A stretch of 14,030 nt of DNA from Pauljensenia sp. (lineage in GTDB: Bacteria; Actinomycetota; Actinomycetes; Actinomycetales; Actinomycetaceae). The notes below the pieces were generated by a model. It did not search any database, was not told the DNA's origin, and worked only from the letters and a program-made list of their open reading frames with translations. Below, piece by piece: positions 1-7,840 of this stretch. The number at the start of each line of letters is the position of its first letter. Position 1 is the stretch's first letter. The stretch covers positions 1-14,030 of the forward strand of contig JASBZF010000041.1 of assembly GCA_029983625.1 (NCBI GenBank), read 5' to 3'. The position numbers and the translations under genes are program-made.

Positions 1-256
1 TGAGGATCTTGCCCGGATCTCAGGTACGAAGCCTGAACAGCTCAACATTGTCGGTGGAGGTTCACGCAATCATCTCTTGTGTGACCTGACGGCCCAACTC
101 GCGCAGGTGCGTGTCGTCGCCGGCCCGATTGAAGCCTCAACTCTGGGTTCACTTCTTGCTCAGCTCGAAATCCTCGGGCATCTCAATCCCGCTGATCGTC
201 CCGCGATTATTGCCGCATCTGCACAGACTCATGTCCACACGCCGTCTTGTGACTAA
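1..256 (+). CDS. FGGY-family sugar kinase, rhamnulokinase-like (3' fragment)
   Basis: This is the C-terminal 84 residues of a kinase whose start lies before the window. The frame is open from base 2 to the TAA at 254-256. The visible part carries the FGGY C-terminal signature: VGGGSRN (the ATP-binding glycine motif), then about 20 residues later AGPIEASTLGSLLAQL. The latter closely resembles the AGPVEASTLGN segment of L-rhamnulokinase (RhaB), so a ketose kinase acting on rhamnulose or a similar deoxy-ketose is the best guess. The family phosphorylates a ketose using ATP in the cytoplasm. After this motif the protein ends sooner than I would expect for E. coli RhaB. The gene overlaps the LacI-type regulator by 26 bp, which suggests co-transcription. 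The substrate is inferred; L-fuculokinase or another FGGY activity is possible. Confidence 0.85.
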   Translation, partial: EDLARISGTKPEQLNIVGGGSRNHLLCDLTAQLAQVRVVAGPIEASTLGSLLAQLEILGHLNPADRPAIIAASAQTHVHTPSCD

Positions 257-1226
257 GAAAGTTTCCCTCGCGGACGTCGCTGAACTTGCCGGAGTTTCAT
301 CGAATACCGTCTCGCGCGTTGTCCGTGGGGATCCGGAAGTGGCGGATGCGACGCGCAAACGCATTACGAGCATCCTCAACGAGGTCGGGTATCGTCCGAA
401 CTACGCGGCGCGAGCACTCGCAGCGAAAAGAACCGGTGTCTTGCATGTGCTCCTCGCTGCTCCGATGTTTCACGGTCATGGCCGCGTTCTCCTGTCGGTC
501 CTTAGTGCCGCTTCAGAAGCGGGCTATCAGGTTTCGCTGTCGAACGCTTATCGCGCGGATGGGACTTTAAGATTCGATGTCGTCCCTTTCGATGTGGATG
601 CGATCATCATCCTCGCCGGTCAGGATCCGAGCGTTGAACTCGCCGTTGATATCGGCAAACGTTTCCCCACGGTACTTGTTCTCACGAGTGAGAAAAGAAT
701 CGAAGGAATCTCAACCGTTGCGATCGATAATGTGAAGGGTGCGCGTCTTGCGACCCAGCATCTCCTCATGCAGGGGGTGCGCGATATCATCCACGTTTCT
801 GGACCTTCGGGCTGGTCCGATGCTGCAATGCGCAAACAGGGTTTTCTTCAAGCTTGCGACGAATACGGTGTAGAAGGGCGTGTCATCGAATCGCAGTCGT
901 GGAACTCTCAGGACGGATACGATGTCGTGGCTTCTCTTCCTGGCCTTCCCGAAGCTCTCCAGACTGCAAACGACCAGCTCGCCCTCGGCGCTATGTGTGT
1001 GATTCACGAACGTGGAGCCACAGTGCCCAGGGATGTCAAAATTGTCGGCTTCGATGATGTTGATGGCGCGGACTGCTACTCGCCTCCTTTGACGACGATT
1101 CGTCAGCCCTTTGATCGTCTTGGTCGAAGCGCAGTGAGGATCGTTCGATCCATGATTGACGGCGGTCCGACCGAAGATGTCACTATTGATCCAGAACTCG
1201 TCATCCGCGCGAGCTCTACTTTATGA
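231..1226 (+). CDS. LacI-family transcriptional regulator
   Basis: A 331-residue cytoplasmic repressor. Residues 11-31 form the LacI helix-turn-helix (VSLADVAELAGVSSNTVSRV), followed by the hinge around residues 55-68 (RPNYAARALAAKRT). The rest is a periplasmic-binding-protein-like effector domain, including IVGFDDVDGADCYSPPLTTIRQP from about residue 271, a very typical LacI C-terminal motif. The length is usual for the family. I chose ATG 231, which overlaps the upstream kinase by 26 bp; GTG 249 (8-bp overlap) is an alternative, and neither has a strong Shine-Dalgarno. A further in-frame ATG at 111 is rejected because it only adds residues read from the kinase gene. The position between a sugar kinase and a mutarotase suggests it senses the sugar handled by this cluster. 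Its operator is not in view. Confidence 0.9.
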   Translation: MSTRRLVTKKVSLADVAELAGVSSNTVSRVVRGDPEVADATRKRITSILNEVGYRPNYAARALAAKRTGVLHVLLAAPMFHGHGRVLLSVLSAASEAGYQVSLSNAYRADGTLRFDVVPFDVDAIIILAGQDPSVELAVDIGKRFPTVLVLTSEKRIEGISTVAIDNVKGARLATQHLLMQGVRDIIHVSGPSGWSDAAMRKQGFLQACDEYGVEGRVIESQSWNSQDGYDVVASLPGLPEALQTANDQLALGAMCVIHERGATVPRDVKIVGFDDVDGADCYSPPLTTIRQPFDRLGRSAVRIVRSMIDGGPTEDVTIDPELVIRASSTL

Positions 1227-1239
1227 AAGGACACTCCCC

Positions 1240-1671
1240 ATGATTTACGGCGCTCTGACGCACCCTCAGCTTCTTCGGGCTCTCGCAGCTGCCGGGCACG
1301 GATCCAAGATCCTCCTTGCAGATGCGAATTACCCGCACACAACAGGTGTGAATCCTAGGTGTGAACTCGTTTCCTTGAACTTCGCGCCCGGTCTGCTTGA
1401 CATGATCCAGGTCACGGAAGTTCTTCGACAGGTCTGCCCGATTGAGAAGGCAGAGATCATGGTCCCCGCCCCCGATGCCGAGCAGGTGGAGATCCCGATC
1501 CATGACGAATTCAAAGCGCTCTTGCCCGACACTGAGTTCGCTGAACTGTCGCGTTTTGATTTCTATGATGCTGCACGTTCAGAGGATGTCGGCATCATCA
1601 TTGCAACTGGCGAGCAGCGTCTGTACGGGAATCTGCTTCTCACCGTGGGTGTGCGTCAGCCGGGAGAGTGA
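1240..1671 (+). CDS. fucU: RbsD/FucU-family sugar mutarotase (L-fucose mutarotase-like)
   Basis: A 143-residue protein of the RbsD/FucU family, whose members speed interconversion of alpha and beta anomers of sugars entering catabolism. The family motif is clear: LLRALAAAGHGSKILLADANYP (residues 11-32) contains the conserved His20 and Asp28, and the C-terminal LYGNLLLTVGV (128-138) matches the Tyr/Asn motif that completes the active site. The HPQLLRALAAAGHG pattern is closer to FucU than to ribose pyranase RbsD. The start at ATG 1240 has a Shine-Dalgarno GAAAGG at 1225-1230, just after the regulator's stop codon, so the two genes are probably co-transcribed. With the rhamnulokinase-like kinase, a fucose/rhamnose-type sugar is likely, but the substrate is inferred. 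Confidence 0.88.
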   Translation: MIYGALTHPQLLRALAAAGHGSKILLADANYPHTTGVNPRCELVSLNFAPGLLDMIQVTEVLRQVCPIEKAEIMVPAPDAEQVEIPIHDEFKALLPDTEFAELSRFDFYDAARSEDVGIIIATGEQRLYGNLLLTVGVRQPGE

Positions 1672-1694
1672 TGTGTGAGGGACGGGTGCCCGAA

Positions 1695-1743
1695 GCGAGG
1701 TCAGGGTATGTGGACATGGACACATCCTCGCCTTGAGATTTTT
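1695..1743 (+). terminator. Candidate intrinsic terminator after the mutarotase gene
   Basis: GCGAGG (1695-1700) pairs with CCTCGC (1726-1731), and inside it ATGTG (1708-1712) pairs with CACAT (1721-1725), leaving a 7-nt bulge on the 5' side and an 8-nt loop. ATTTTT follows at 1738-1743. The bulge makes the stem imperfect, so this is a moderate candidate. It sits between two operons, where a terminator is expected. Confidence 0.4.
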
Positions 1744-1761
1744 CGTTTCACCTTCTAAACT
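1733..1761 (+). promoter_or_regulatory. Candidate promoter of the DeoR/E2-E3-E1 operon
   Basis: TTGAGA (1733-1738) and TAAACT (1756-1761) are separated by 17 bp, a good spacing for a vegetative sigma factor; the -35 box matches 5 of 6 consensus bases and the -10 box 4 of 6. It lies 58 bp upstream of the DeoR start. The -35 element overlaps the U-tract side of the candidate terminator. Confidence 0.5.
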
Positions 1762-1777
1762 CAGTTAAAGAGAAAGT

Positions 1778-1793
1778 GATTCGTCAAAGAATC
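1778..1793. promoter_or_regulatory. Inverted repeat, possible DeoR operator
   Basis: GATTC and GAATC form a perfect 5-bp inverted repeat around a 6-bp spacer, 17 bp downstream of the candidate -10 box and 25 bp before the regulator's start. Autoregulation is common in the DeoR family. The short arms make this tentative. Confidence 0.3.
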
Positions 1794-1818
1794 GAAAGTC
1801 ACGAAGAGGTGATTGCAG

Positions 1819-2565
1819 GTGAGCCGAGCCGAAAGGAACAGCTTCATCCTTGACGCCCTCGCCAGAGACGGCAAGGTGTCGGTTTCGACCCTCGCAGAAA
1901 CTCTTGATGTCTCCCCAGTGACGATTCGTACCGCCCTCAAGGAACTCGAAGACGAAGGGCACCTCGTCCGCACGCACGGTGGCGCGCGACCTACCGCCTA
2001 CCGCAGTATCCGACTGCGTCAAAACGATCGCATCGCCGAAAAAGAACGCATTGCTCGCGCTGCAGCTGAAATGGTGCGCGATGACGACAAAATCATGATC
2101 GAAGCAGGTACCACCTGCGCCCTCGTCGTCAAGTACCTGACCGCCCGACGCGGTATTCAGATCGTGACCAACTCCCTTCTCGTTTTCGCCAACGCCCGCC
2201 CCAATCCGAATATTGACGTGACGCTCACGGGAGGTCGCTTCCACGCGGAAACCGAATCCCTGATCGGTCCCGTCACCGAACGGGCTCTGAACGCCTTCAA
2301 TGTTCGCCTCGTTTTCCTCGGCACCGATGGCTTCGGTGTCGATCGGGGCCTGACCACGCAACTCGCCGAAGGCGGGCACGTAGGAACACTCATGCGTGCC
2401 CGTGCCGAAGAGACGTGGTGTCTTGCCGACTCGTCCAAATACGCTCGGGCCGGCTTCGTCAGCTTCATGGGGATCGAGGACGTCACCGGCATCATTACTG
2501 ATGACGCCCTCCCTGAAGAATCCATCAAGGAATTGACCGAGCGCACGCACGTGCGCCTCGTCTAG
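1819..2565 (+). CDS. DeoR/GlpR-family transcriptional regulator
   Basis: A 248-residue DeoR-type repressor. The N-terminal winged helix-turn-helix covers about residues 5-55, with recognition region VSTLAETLDVSPVTIRTALK and the wing ending in LVRTHGGA. The C-terminal sugar-phosphate sensor domain shows EAGTTC (95-100), the counterpart of the family's D-x-G-T-T-T phosphate-binding motif, GTDGFGVDRGLTT (168-180) and ADSSKY (203-208). I chose GTG 1819 because GAGG at 1806-1809 is 9 nt upstream; TTG 1813, which adds two residues, would be too close to that site. The stop codon TAG is embedded in the Shine-Dalgarno of the next gene, so it heads the dehydrogenase operon and probably controls it in response to a phosphorylated sugar. 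Confidence 0.9.
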   Translation: MSRAERNSFILDALARDGKVSVSTLAETLDVSPVTIRTALKELEDEGHLVRTHGGARPTAYRSIRLRQNDRIAEKERIARAAAEMVRDDDKIMIEAGTTCALVVKYLTARRGIQIVTNSLLVFANARPNPNIDVTLTGGRFHAETESLIGPVTERALNAFNVRLVFLGTDGFGVDRGLTTQLAEGGHVGTLMRARAEETWCLADSSKYARAGFVSFMGIEDVTGIITDDALPEESIKELTERTHVRLV

Positions 2566-2574
2566 GAGGAAACA

Positions 2575-3921
2575 ATGGCCGCCATCGTGGTGATGCCTCA
2601 GCTGGGCAACTCTGTGGAGTCGTGCATTATCGTCGAGTGGCTGATCAAAGACGAAGTCGCCGTTGACCAGACGCTGTGCTCGATCGAAACCGACAAATCC
2701 ACTATGGAAGTTCCCAGCACCGAAGCGGGCACCGTCCTGAAGCTCCTGTGGGAAGAGGGCGAGGAAGTCCCAGTCAAAGACCCGCTGATCATTGTCGGTG
2801 CCCCCGACGAAGACATCTCCGCCCTCGTCCCCACTTCCGAGGGCGGAAACGAAACACCTGCAGCGGCTGAAACAGAAACGACTCCGCTGTGTGAGGAGGC
2901 TCCCGCACCTTCCTTTGCGACCAGTGCCGCAAACGGCGCAGTTTCCCCGCGTGCGCGGGCGCTCGCCGGTGCCAAAGGCATTGATGTTTCCGCCGTGACC
3001 GAGGGGTCAGGTCCGCATGGCCGCGTCATCGAACGTGATGTTCAGGCTGTGATTGCCGCAGGTCCGGCCTACACCTCAACAGCCCAGCACCTCGGTGGAA
3101 CAGCTGAAAGTGGTACGGGACTCGGTGGGCGTGTCACCACCGCCGACCTTGCTCGCCCTGCAGCTGAAAGTGCCGCAGTCACGCAAGCGCCCGTCGTTGC
3201 GATCCCCGCAGCGGATTTCCCCGGTGCCTCCACCTCCGAAAAGCTGAAAGGTGTCCGCAAGGTTGTCGCTCAGAGGATGATGGCCTCACTGACGCAGACG
3301 GCTCAACTCACTCTCAACACCTCCGCGAAGGCCGATGGTCTTCTCGCGATGCGCAAGAAGTTCAAGAACTCGGACGAGTCACTTGGACTGAACCGGATCA
3401 CCCTCAACGACCTTGTCTGCTTCGCGGTTGTGAAAGTCTTGCCGAAGTACCCGGTTTTCAATGCTCACCTCGAAGACGGTGTGCTTACGACCTTCGAGCA
3501 GGTTCACCTCGGATTCGCTGCTGACACTCCCCGCGGTCTCCTTGTCCCGGTGATCCGCTCGGCACAGTCGCTCACTCTCAAACAGTTCTCCGCAGAGGCA
3601 AAACGACTCGGGCTTGCGGCGAACGAAGGTAACCTGTCACCCGATTACCTGAGCGGCGGCACATTCACCGTATCGAACATCGGTGCCTTCGGAATTGAAT
3701 CTTTCACTCCCGTTCTTAACCTGCCGCAGACCGCAATCCTTGGGGTAGCGGCGATCACACCGCGCCCGTGTGTGAACACTGACGGTAGTGTCGGAGTGGA
3801 ACAGCGTATCGGCCTGTCCCTCACAATCGACCATCAGGTCATCGACGGTGCTGACGCCGCTCGATTCCTCAAAGATCTGGTGGCTGCGATCGAAAACATC
3901 GACATCACGGTCCTCGCCTGA
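2575..3921 (+). CDS. Lipoyl-dependent acyltransferase, E2 of a 2-oxo acid (or acetoin-type) dehydrogenase complex
   Basis: A 448-residue E2 core subunit, which accepts the acyl group from E1 on its lipoyl arm and transfers it to CoA. Residues 1-77 form one lipoyl domain with the attachment lysine K41 in ETDKSTMEVPS. A Pro/Ala/Glu-rich linker follows, then an E3/E1-binding domain (about 123-160: VSPRARALA...GSGPHGRVIERDV). A second partial copy of that domain's C-terminal half appears at 179-193 (GTGLGGRVTTADL). The catalytic domain runs from about 222 and ends with the transferase motif DHQVIDG, giving H420 and D424; most relatives have Arg after the His. AGGAGG at 2564-2569 is a strong Shine-Dalgarno. 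E3 starts 22 bp downstream. Which acyl group it handles cannot be told. Confidence 0.92.
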   Translation: MAAIVVMPQLGNSVESCIIVEWLIKDEVAVDQTLCSIETDKSTMEVPSTEAGTVLKLLWEEGEEVPVKDPLIIVGAPDEDISALVPTSEGGNETPAAAETETTPLCEEAPAPSFATSAANGAVSPRARALAGAKGIDVSAVTEGSGPHGRVIERDVQAVIAAGPAYTSTAQHLGGTAESGTGLGGRVTTADLARPAAESAAVTQAPVVAIPAADFPGASTSEKLKGVRKVVAQRMMASLTQTAQLTLNTSAKADGLLAMRKKFKNSDESLGLNRITLNDLVCFAVVKVLPKYPVFNAHLEDGVLTTFEQVHLGFAADTPRGLLVPVIRSAQSLTLKQFSAEAKRLGLAANEGNLSPDYLSGGTFTVSNIGAFGIESFTPVLNLPQTAILGVAAITPRPCVNTDGSVGVEQRIGLSLTIDHQVIDGADAARFLKDLVAAIENIDITVLA

Positions 3922-3943
3922 AAACCCTTCAAAGGAGAAAACA

Positions 3944-5311
3944 ATGACTGACACCCATTTCGATGTCATCGTCCTCGGCGCAGGCCCCGGCGGTTATCTT
4001 GCCGCAGAGCGCCTTGGTCACGCTGGAAAGAAAGTCCTCCTCATCGAGGAACAGTACCTCGGCGGCACCTGCCTCAACGTCGGTTGCATCCCAACAAAAA
4101 CCCTGCTCGCCGGAGCGAAGAACTACCTCCACGCGAAGGAAGCCAGCCAATTCGGTGTGGATGTTGCCGACGTGAAGCTCGACTGGACACGTCTCCAGGC
4201 ATGGAAAGACCAAGTGGTCAAAGGGCTTGTTTCCGGTGTCGCCGCTACTGAAAAGCGCGCCGGTGTGACCGTCGTCAAGGCGCGCGGCCACTTTGACGGT
4301 CCGGGCCGTGTGAGCGCCGAGGGCGTTCACTACACTGCCGAGCACGTCATCATCGCAACCGGTTCGGTGCCCGCAGTCCCACCGATCCCAGGCGTTCAGA
4401 ATAATCCTGCGGTTGTTGATTCCACAGGCATCCTGTCCTTGCCTGAAGTCCCCAAACGTCTTGCCGTTATCGGCGGCGGTGTCATCGGTGTGGAGTTTGC
4501 TTCGCTGTACGCGACTCTCGGTTCCGAAGTGACGGTGATTGAAATGACACCGGAGATCCTTCCCTTCATGGATGACGACATGGCTGCGACGATGCGCAAA
4601 GCGATGAAGGACATCACCTTTGAGCTTGGATGCCGCGTTGAATCCCTCGACGGCGCTACCGTCCACTACTCAAAAGGTGAGGAAAAGAAATCCATCGAAG
4701 CCGATGTGGTCCTCATGGCCGTCGGACGACGTTCAGCAACCTCGGGATGGGGTGCCGAAGAAGCCGGTCTTGAGATCAATCGCGGCATCGTTGTGGACGA
4801 CTGTATGCGCACGAATCTGCCTAATGTCTGGGCGATCGGTGACGTCACAGGACGTTCGCTCTTGGCACATGCCGCCTACCGCATGGGCGAGGTCGCGGTC
4901 GCGAATATCTGCGACCCCGAAGCTGCGAAGCGCGGTGAGGTCATGCGTTGGAACACCGTACCCTGGGCCGTCTACTCCAACCCTGAAGCTGCGGGTGTCG
5001 GCCTTACCGAATCGGCGGCAAAGAAGGAAGGGCGCGAAGTTCTTGTCGGTAAAGTTCCCGCCCAAATGTCGGGTCGTTTCATTGCTGAGAACGGCTTTAA
5101 AGCTCCCGGCGAAGCGAAAATCCTTGTCGATCCGACAACTCACCAGATCCTTGGAATCCACGTCCTCGGTGCCTACGCTGCTGAAATGATCTGGGGCGCA
5201 CAGGCGGTCCTTGAAATGGAACTCACGGTCGAGGATCTGCGTCAGGTCGTCTTCCCGCATCCCACCGTTTCCGAAGTGATCCGTGAAGCGGCCTGGGCCG
5301 TCAAGCTCTGA
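3944..5311 (+). CDS. lpdA: Dihydrolipoamide dehydrogenase (E3)
   Basis: A 455-residue flavoprotein that reoxidises the E2 dihydrolipoyl group with NAD+. The FAD-binding motif GAGPGG is at 12-17, the redox disulfide C43/C48 lies in GGTCLNVGCIPTK, the NAD-binding motif GGGVIGVEFA is at 177-186, the second FAD motif AIGDV at 297-301, and the C-terminal dimer interface supplies the catalytic pair H439/E444 (HPTVSE). All essential residues are present and the length is normal. The start at ATG 3944 follows AAAGGAG (3931-3937); an in-frame ATG at 3788 is rejected because it lies inside the E2 gene. Its place between E2 and E1 makes it the dedicated E3 of this complex, although it could also serve other lipoyl systems in the cell. 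Confidence 0.95.
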   Translation: MTDTHFDVIVLGAGPGGYLAAERLGHAGKKVLLIEEQYLGGTCLNVGCIPTKTLLAGAKNYLHAKEASQFGVDVADVKLDWTRLQAWKDQVVKGLVSGVAATEKRAGVTVVKARGHFDGPGRVSAEGVHYTAEHVIIATGSVPAVPPIPGVQNNPAVVDSTGILSLPEVPKRLAVIGGGVIGVEFASLYATLGSEVTVIEMTPEILPFMDDDMAATMRKAMKDITFELGCRVESLDGATVHYSKGEEKKSIEADVVLMAVGRRSATSGWGAEEAGLEINRGIVVDDCMRTNLPNVWAIGDVTGRSLLAHAAYRMGEVAVANICDPEAAKRGEVMRWNTVPWAVYSNPEAAGVGLTESAAKKEGREVLVGKVPAQMSGRFIAENGFKAPGEAKILVDPTTHQILGIHVLGAYAAEMIWGAQAVLEMELTVEDLRQVVFPHPTVSEVIREAAWAVKL

Positions 5312-5342
5312 ACCCCTCCCATCGAGAAAGAAGCAAGCCAAC

Positions 5343-7793
5343 ATGACGAAGTCACTGATCGTCGATCCCAGCAAAGTGCGCGCCGCTGGTCGCGTCGAAT
5401 TCCCTGAGGTTCCCGTTAACCAGTACTCCTTCGACCTTGACACCGAGCTCGGACGTTACGGTCGAGAGGGCATGGTCAATATGCTCCACGACATGATCGT
5501 CGTGCGAGTATTCGAATCGATGCTCGACTCGATCAAAAAGACCGGTGAATGGCAAGGCATTGCCTACAACCACAAAGGTCCGGCCCACCTCGGCATCGGT
5601 CAGGAATCCGCCTACGTCGGTCAGGCAGCCGTCCTCACTCCCGACGACCAGGTATTCGGTTCGCACCGTTCGCACGGAGAAATCCTCGCGAAGTGCTACT
5701 CCGCGATGCGTCAGATGTCAGCCGAGCAGCTCGAAACAATCATGAAGGACTTCCTCGGCGGTGAGACCCTGTCCTTCGCTGAGAAGATCGACTACGCGGA
5801 CACCGTTGAACTTACCGAAAACTTCATTCTTTTCGGTGCCCTTGCGGAAATCTTCGCCCGTAAGTCCGGTTTTAACCGTGGTCTGGGCGGTTCGATGCAC
5901 ACCTTCTTCCTGCCCTTTGGTTCCTACCCGAATAATGCGATCGTCGGCGGTTCTGCTCCGGTCGCTAACGGCGCGGCACTGTTCAAGCGGATCAACCGTA
6001 AGCCAGGCATTGTTGTCTCCAACGTCGGTGACGCCGCTCTGGCCTGCGGCCCCGTCTGGGAAGCGATGAACTTTGCCGCGATGGATCAGTTCAGGACACT
6101 GTGGCGTGAGGAGGACGGTGGAAATCCGCCGATCCTGTTCAACTTCTTCAACAACTTCTACGGTATGGGTGGTCAAACCTTCGGCGAGACCATGGGATAC
6201 GACATTCTTGCCCGCGTCGGCGCAGCCCTCAATCCGGAGGCTATGCATGCGGAACGTGTGGATGGCATTAATCCCCTTGCCGTTGCAGATGCGGTCTCCC
6301 GCAAGAAGAAGATCCTTGAAGAAGGACGCGGCCCTGTCCTTCTAGACACGATCACCTACCGTTTCTCGGGTCACTCGCCCTCGGATGCGTCCTCGTATCG
6401 CACGAAGGAAGAGGTCGAACTCTGGGAGAACGTGGACTGCATCAAGGAATACTCCGAACTCCTGATCTCCAACGGTCTGACCACACAGTCCGACATCGAC
6501 GACTACAGTGCAGCTCTCACCGAAAAGCTCGTCAAGGTCCTTAAACTCGCGATTGATGAAGAGAACTGCCCGCGCATTGCCGATGGTTACATCGACACCG
6601 TGATGTTCTCCAACACGCCCGTGGAGAAAATGGAAGAGGGCGAAGCTGAAATCGACCTCACCGATAACCCGCGCATCAAAGCCCTCGAAAAGAAGGTCCG
6701 TACCGCCGTTGATGCGAACGGTAAGCCGGTGTCAAAGATGCGGATGTACCAGTTCCGCGACGGTCTTTTTGAAGCGATGCTCCACCGCTTCAAGGAAGAT
6801 CCAACAATGGCAGCTTGGGGTGAAGAAAACCGCGACTGGGGCGGTGCCTTCGCCGTGTACCGTGGTCTCACCGAAGCCCTGCCCTACCGTCGTCTCTCCA
6901 ACTCTCCGATCGCTGAAGCTTCGATCGTGGGTGCGGGCGTGGGCTACGCGATGGCCGGTGGCCGTGCAGTCGTGGAACTCATGTACTGCGACTTCCTCGG
7001 ACGAAGCGGCGATGAGGTCTTCAACCAGATGGCCAAGTGGCAGTCCATGTCTGCGGGCCTTCTCAAGATGCCTCTTGTTCTGCGTGTCTCCGTCGGAAAT
7101 AAGTACGGTGCCCAGCACTCTCAGGATTGGTCGGCTCTGACCGCCCACATTCCCGGACTCAAGGTGTACTTCCCGACCACACCTACCGACGCGAAGGGAA
7201 TGCTCAACCTGGCGTTGCGCGGCACCGATCCGGTTGTCTTCTTTGAGTCTCAGCTTCTCTACGACAAGGGCGAAGAGTTCGAGCCCGGCGGCGTTCCCGA
7301 GGGCTACTACGAGACCCCCGAAGGGGAACCGGCGATCCGTCGAGAAGGCTCCGATATTACGATCGCGGGCTACGGGGCCACGATCTACCGGGCGCTTGAG
7401 GCCGCAGATATCCTCCAGGAGAAGTACGGCATGAGCGCTGAAGTCATCGACCTGCGTTTCGTGGCTCCGCTCAACTATGACAAGCTCATCGCTTCGGTGA
7501 CCAAGACCGGCCGCCTGCTTCTCACTTCGGACGCGGTTGAACGAGGTAACTTCCTCCACACGGTTGCCAGCAACGTTCAGGCACTCGCTTTCGACGCCCT
7601 CGATGCGCCGATTGCGATTGTCGGTTCACGTAACGGCATCACCCCTGGCCCCGAGTTGGAGTCGTACTTCTTCCCGCAGCCAGAGTGGATCATCGATGCG
7701 ATCCACGAGCGCATCGTCCCCCTCCCAGGGCACGTGCCTTCAACCAACCAGACCGAGGGCGAAATCGCCCGTCGTAACCGTCTCGGTCTATGA
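5343..7793 (+). CDS. Fused E1 alpha-beta, thiamine-diphosphate-dependent 2-oxo acid/acyloin dehydrogenase
   Basis: An 816-residue single chain that joins the normally separate alpha and beta subunits of a heterotetrameric-type E1. It would decarboxylate a 2-oxo acid, or cleave an acyloin, and acylate the E2 lipoyl group. The alpha part (about 36-415) shows GLGGSMH (180-186), the thiamine-diphosphate motif GDA (229-231) to FNN (269-271), and YRFSGHSPSDASSYRTKEE (339-357), the phosphorylation-loop-like region. It carries an apparent extra segment of about 45 residues (120-165). A charged linker (about 420-465) leads to the beta part: EENRDWGGAFAVYRGL (494-509), SPIAEASIVGAG (521-532), QHSQDW (591-596) and PTTPTDAKGM (611-620). 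The start at ATG 5343 follows AGAAAGAAG; an in-frame ATG at 5283 falls within E3. The exact substrate is unknown. Confidence 0.9.
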   Translation: MTKSLIVDPSKVRAAGRVEFPEVPVNQYSFDLDTELGRYGREGMVNMLHDMIVVRVFESMLDSIKKTGEWQGIAYNHKGPAHLGIGQESAYVGQAAVLTPDDQVFGSHRSHGEILAKCYSAMRQMSAEQLETIMKDFLGGETLSFAEKIDYADTVELTENFILFGALAEIFARKSGFNRGLGGSMHTFFLPFGSYPNNAIVGGSAPVANGAALFKRINRKPGIVVSNVGDAALACGPVWEAMNFAAMDQFRTLWREEDGGNPPILFNFFNNFYGMGGQTFGETMGYDILARVGAALNPEAMHAERVDGINPLAVADAVSRKKKILEEGRGPVLLDTITYRFSGHSPSDASSYRTKEEVELWENVDCIKEYSELLISNGLTTQSDIDDYSAALTEKLVKVLKLAIDEENCPRIADGYIDTVMFSNTPVEKMEEGEAEIDLTDNPRIKALEKKVRTAVDANGKPVSKMRMYQFRDGLFEAMLHRFKEDPTMAAWGEENRDWGGAFAVYRGLTEALPYRRLSNSPIAEASIVGAGVGYAMAGGRAVVELMYCDFLGRSGDEVFNQMAKWQSMSAGLLKMPLVLRVSVGNKYGAQHSQDWSALTAHIPGLKVYFPTTPTDAKGMLNLALRGTDPVVFFESQLLYDKGEEFEPGGVPEGYYETPEGEPAIRREGSDITIAGYGATIYRALEAADILQEKYGMSAEVIDLRFVAPLNYDKLIASVTKTGRLLLTSDAVERGNFLHTVASNVQALAFDALDAPIAIVGSRNGITPGPELESYFFPQPEWIIDAIHERIVPLPGHVPSTNQTEGEIARRNRLGL

Positions 7794-7805
7794 GGCTCTC
7801 CCGGT

Positions 7806-7820
7806 GGGCAGGCGCTGCCC
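7806..7820 (+). other. Perfect GC hairpin abutting the poly-C tract
   Basis: GGGCAG (7806-7811) and CTGCCC (7815-7820) form a perfect 6-bp stem with a GCG loop. The last three C of the stem are the first three of the C run. A second possible pairing is GGTGGG (7803-7808) with CCCACC (7854-7859), which would place the C run in a large loop. No U-tract follows, so it is not a standard terminator; its role is unknown. Confidence 0.5.
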
Positions 7821-7840
7821 CCCCCCCCCCCCCCCCCCCC
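7818..7840. repeat. Homopolymer of 23 C between the E1 and PHP genes
   Basis: Twenty-three consecutive C are followed by GCCCCGCCC. The tract is outside the probable coding sequences but lies within an in-frame upstream extension of the PHP gene that opens at ATG 7790, overlapping the E1 stop as ATGA. Runs this long slip during replication, so length change could alter read-through into the PHP frame or the mRNA structure. It may equally mark a hard-to-sequence site. Confidence 0.85.

Noticed and set aside
1765..2550. 261-codon open frame on the - strand opposite the DeoR gene
   Set aside because: It lies opposite a gene with clear family motifs, and its product has no recognisable domain. 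It is a codon-bias shadow.
3929..4666. 245-codon open frame on the - strand opposite the E3 gene
   Set aside because: The + strand E3 carries every catalytic motif; this frame is His/Arg/Asp-rich shadow sequence.
6732..7559. 275-codon open frame on the - strand opposite the fused E1
   Set aside because: The beta part of E1 is well conserved here; the antisense product has no family pattern or ribosome site.
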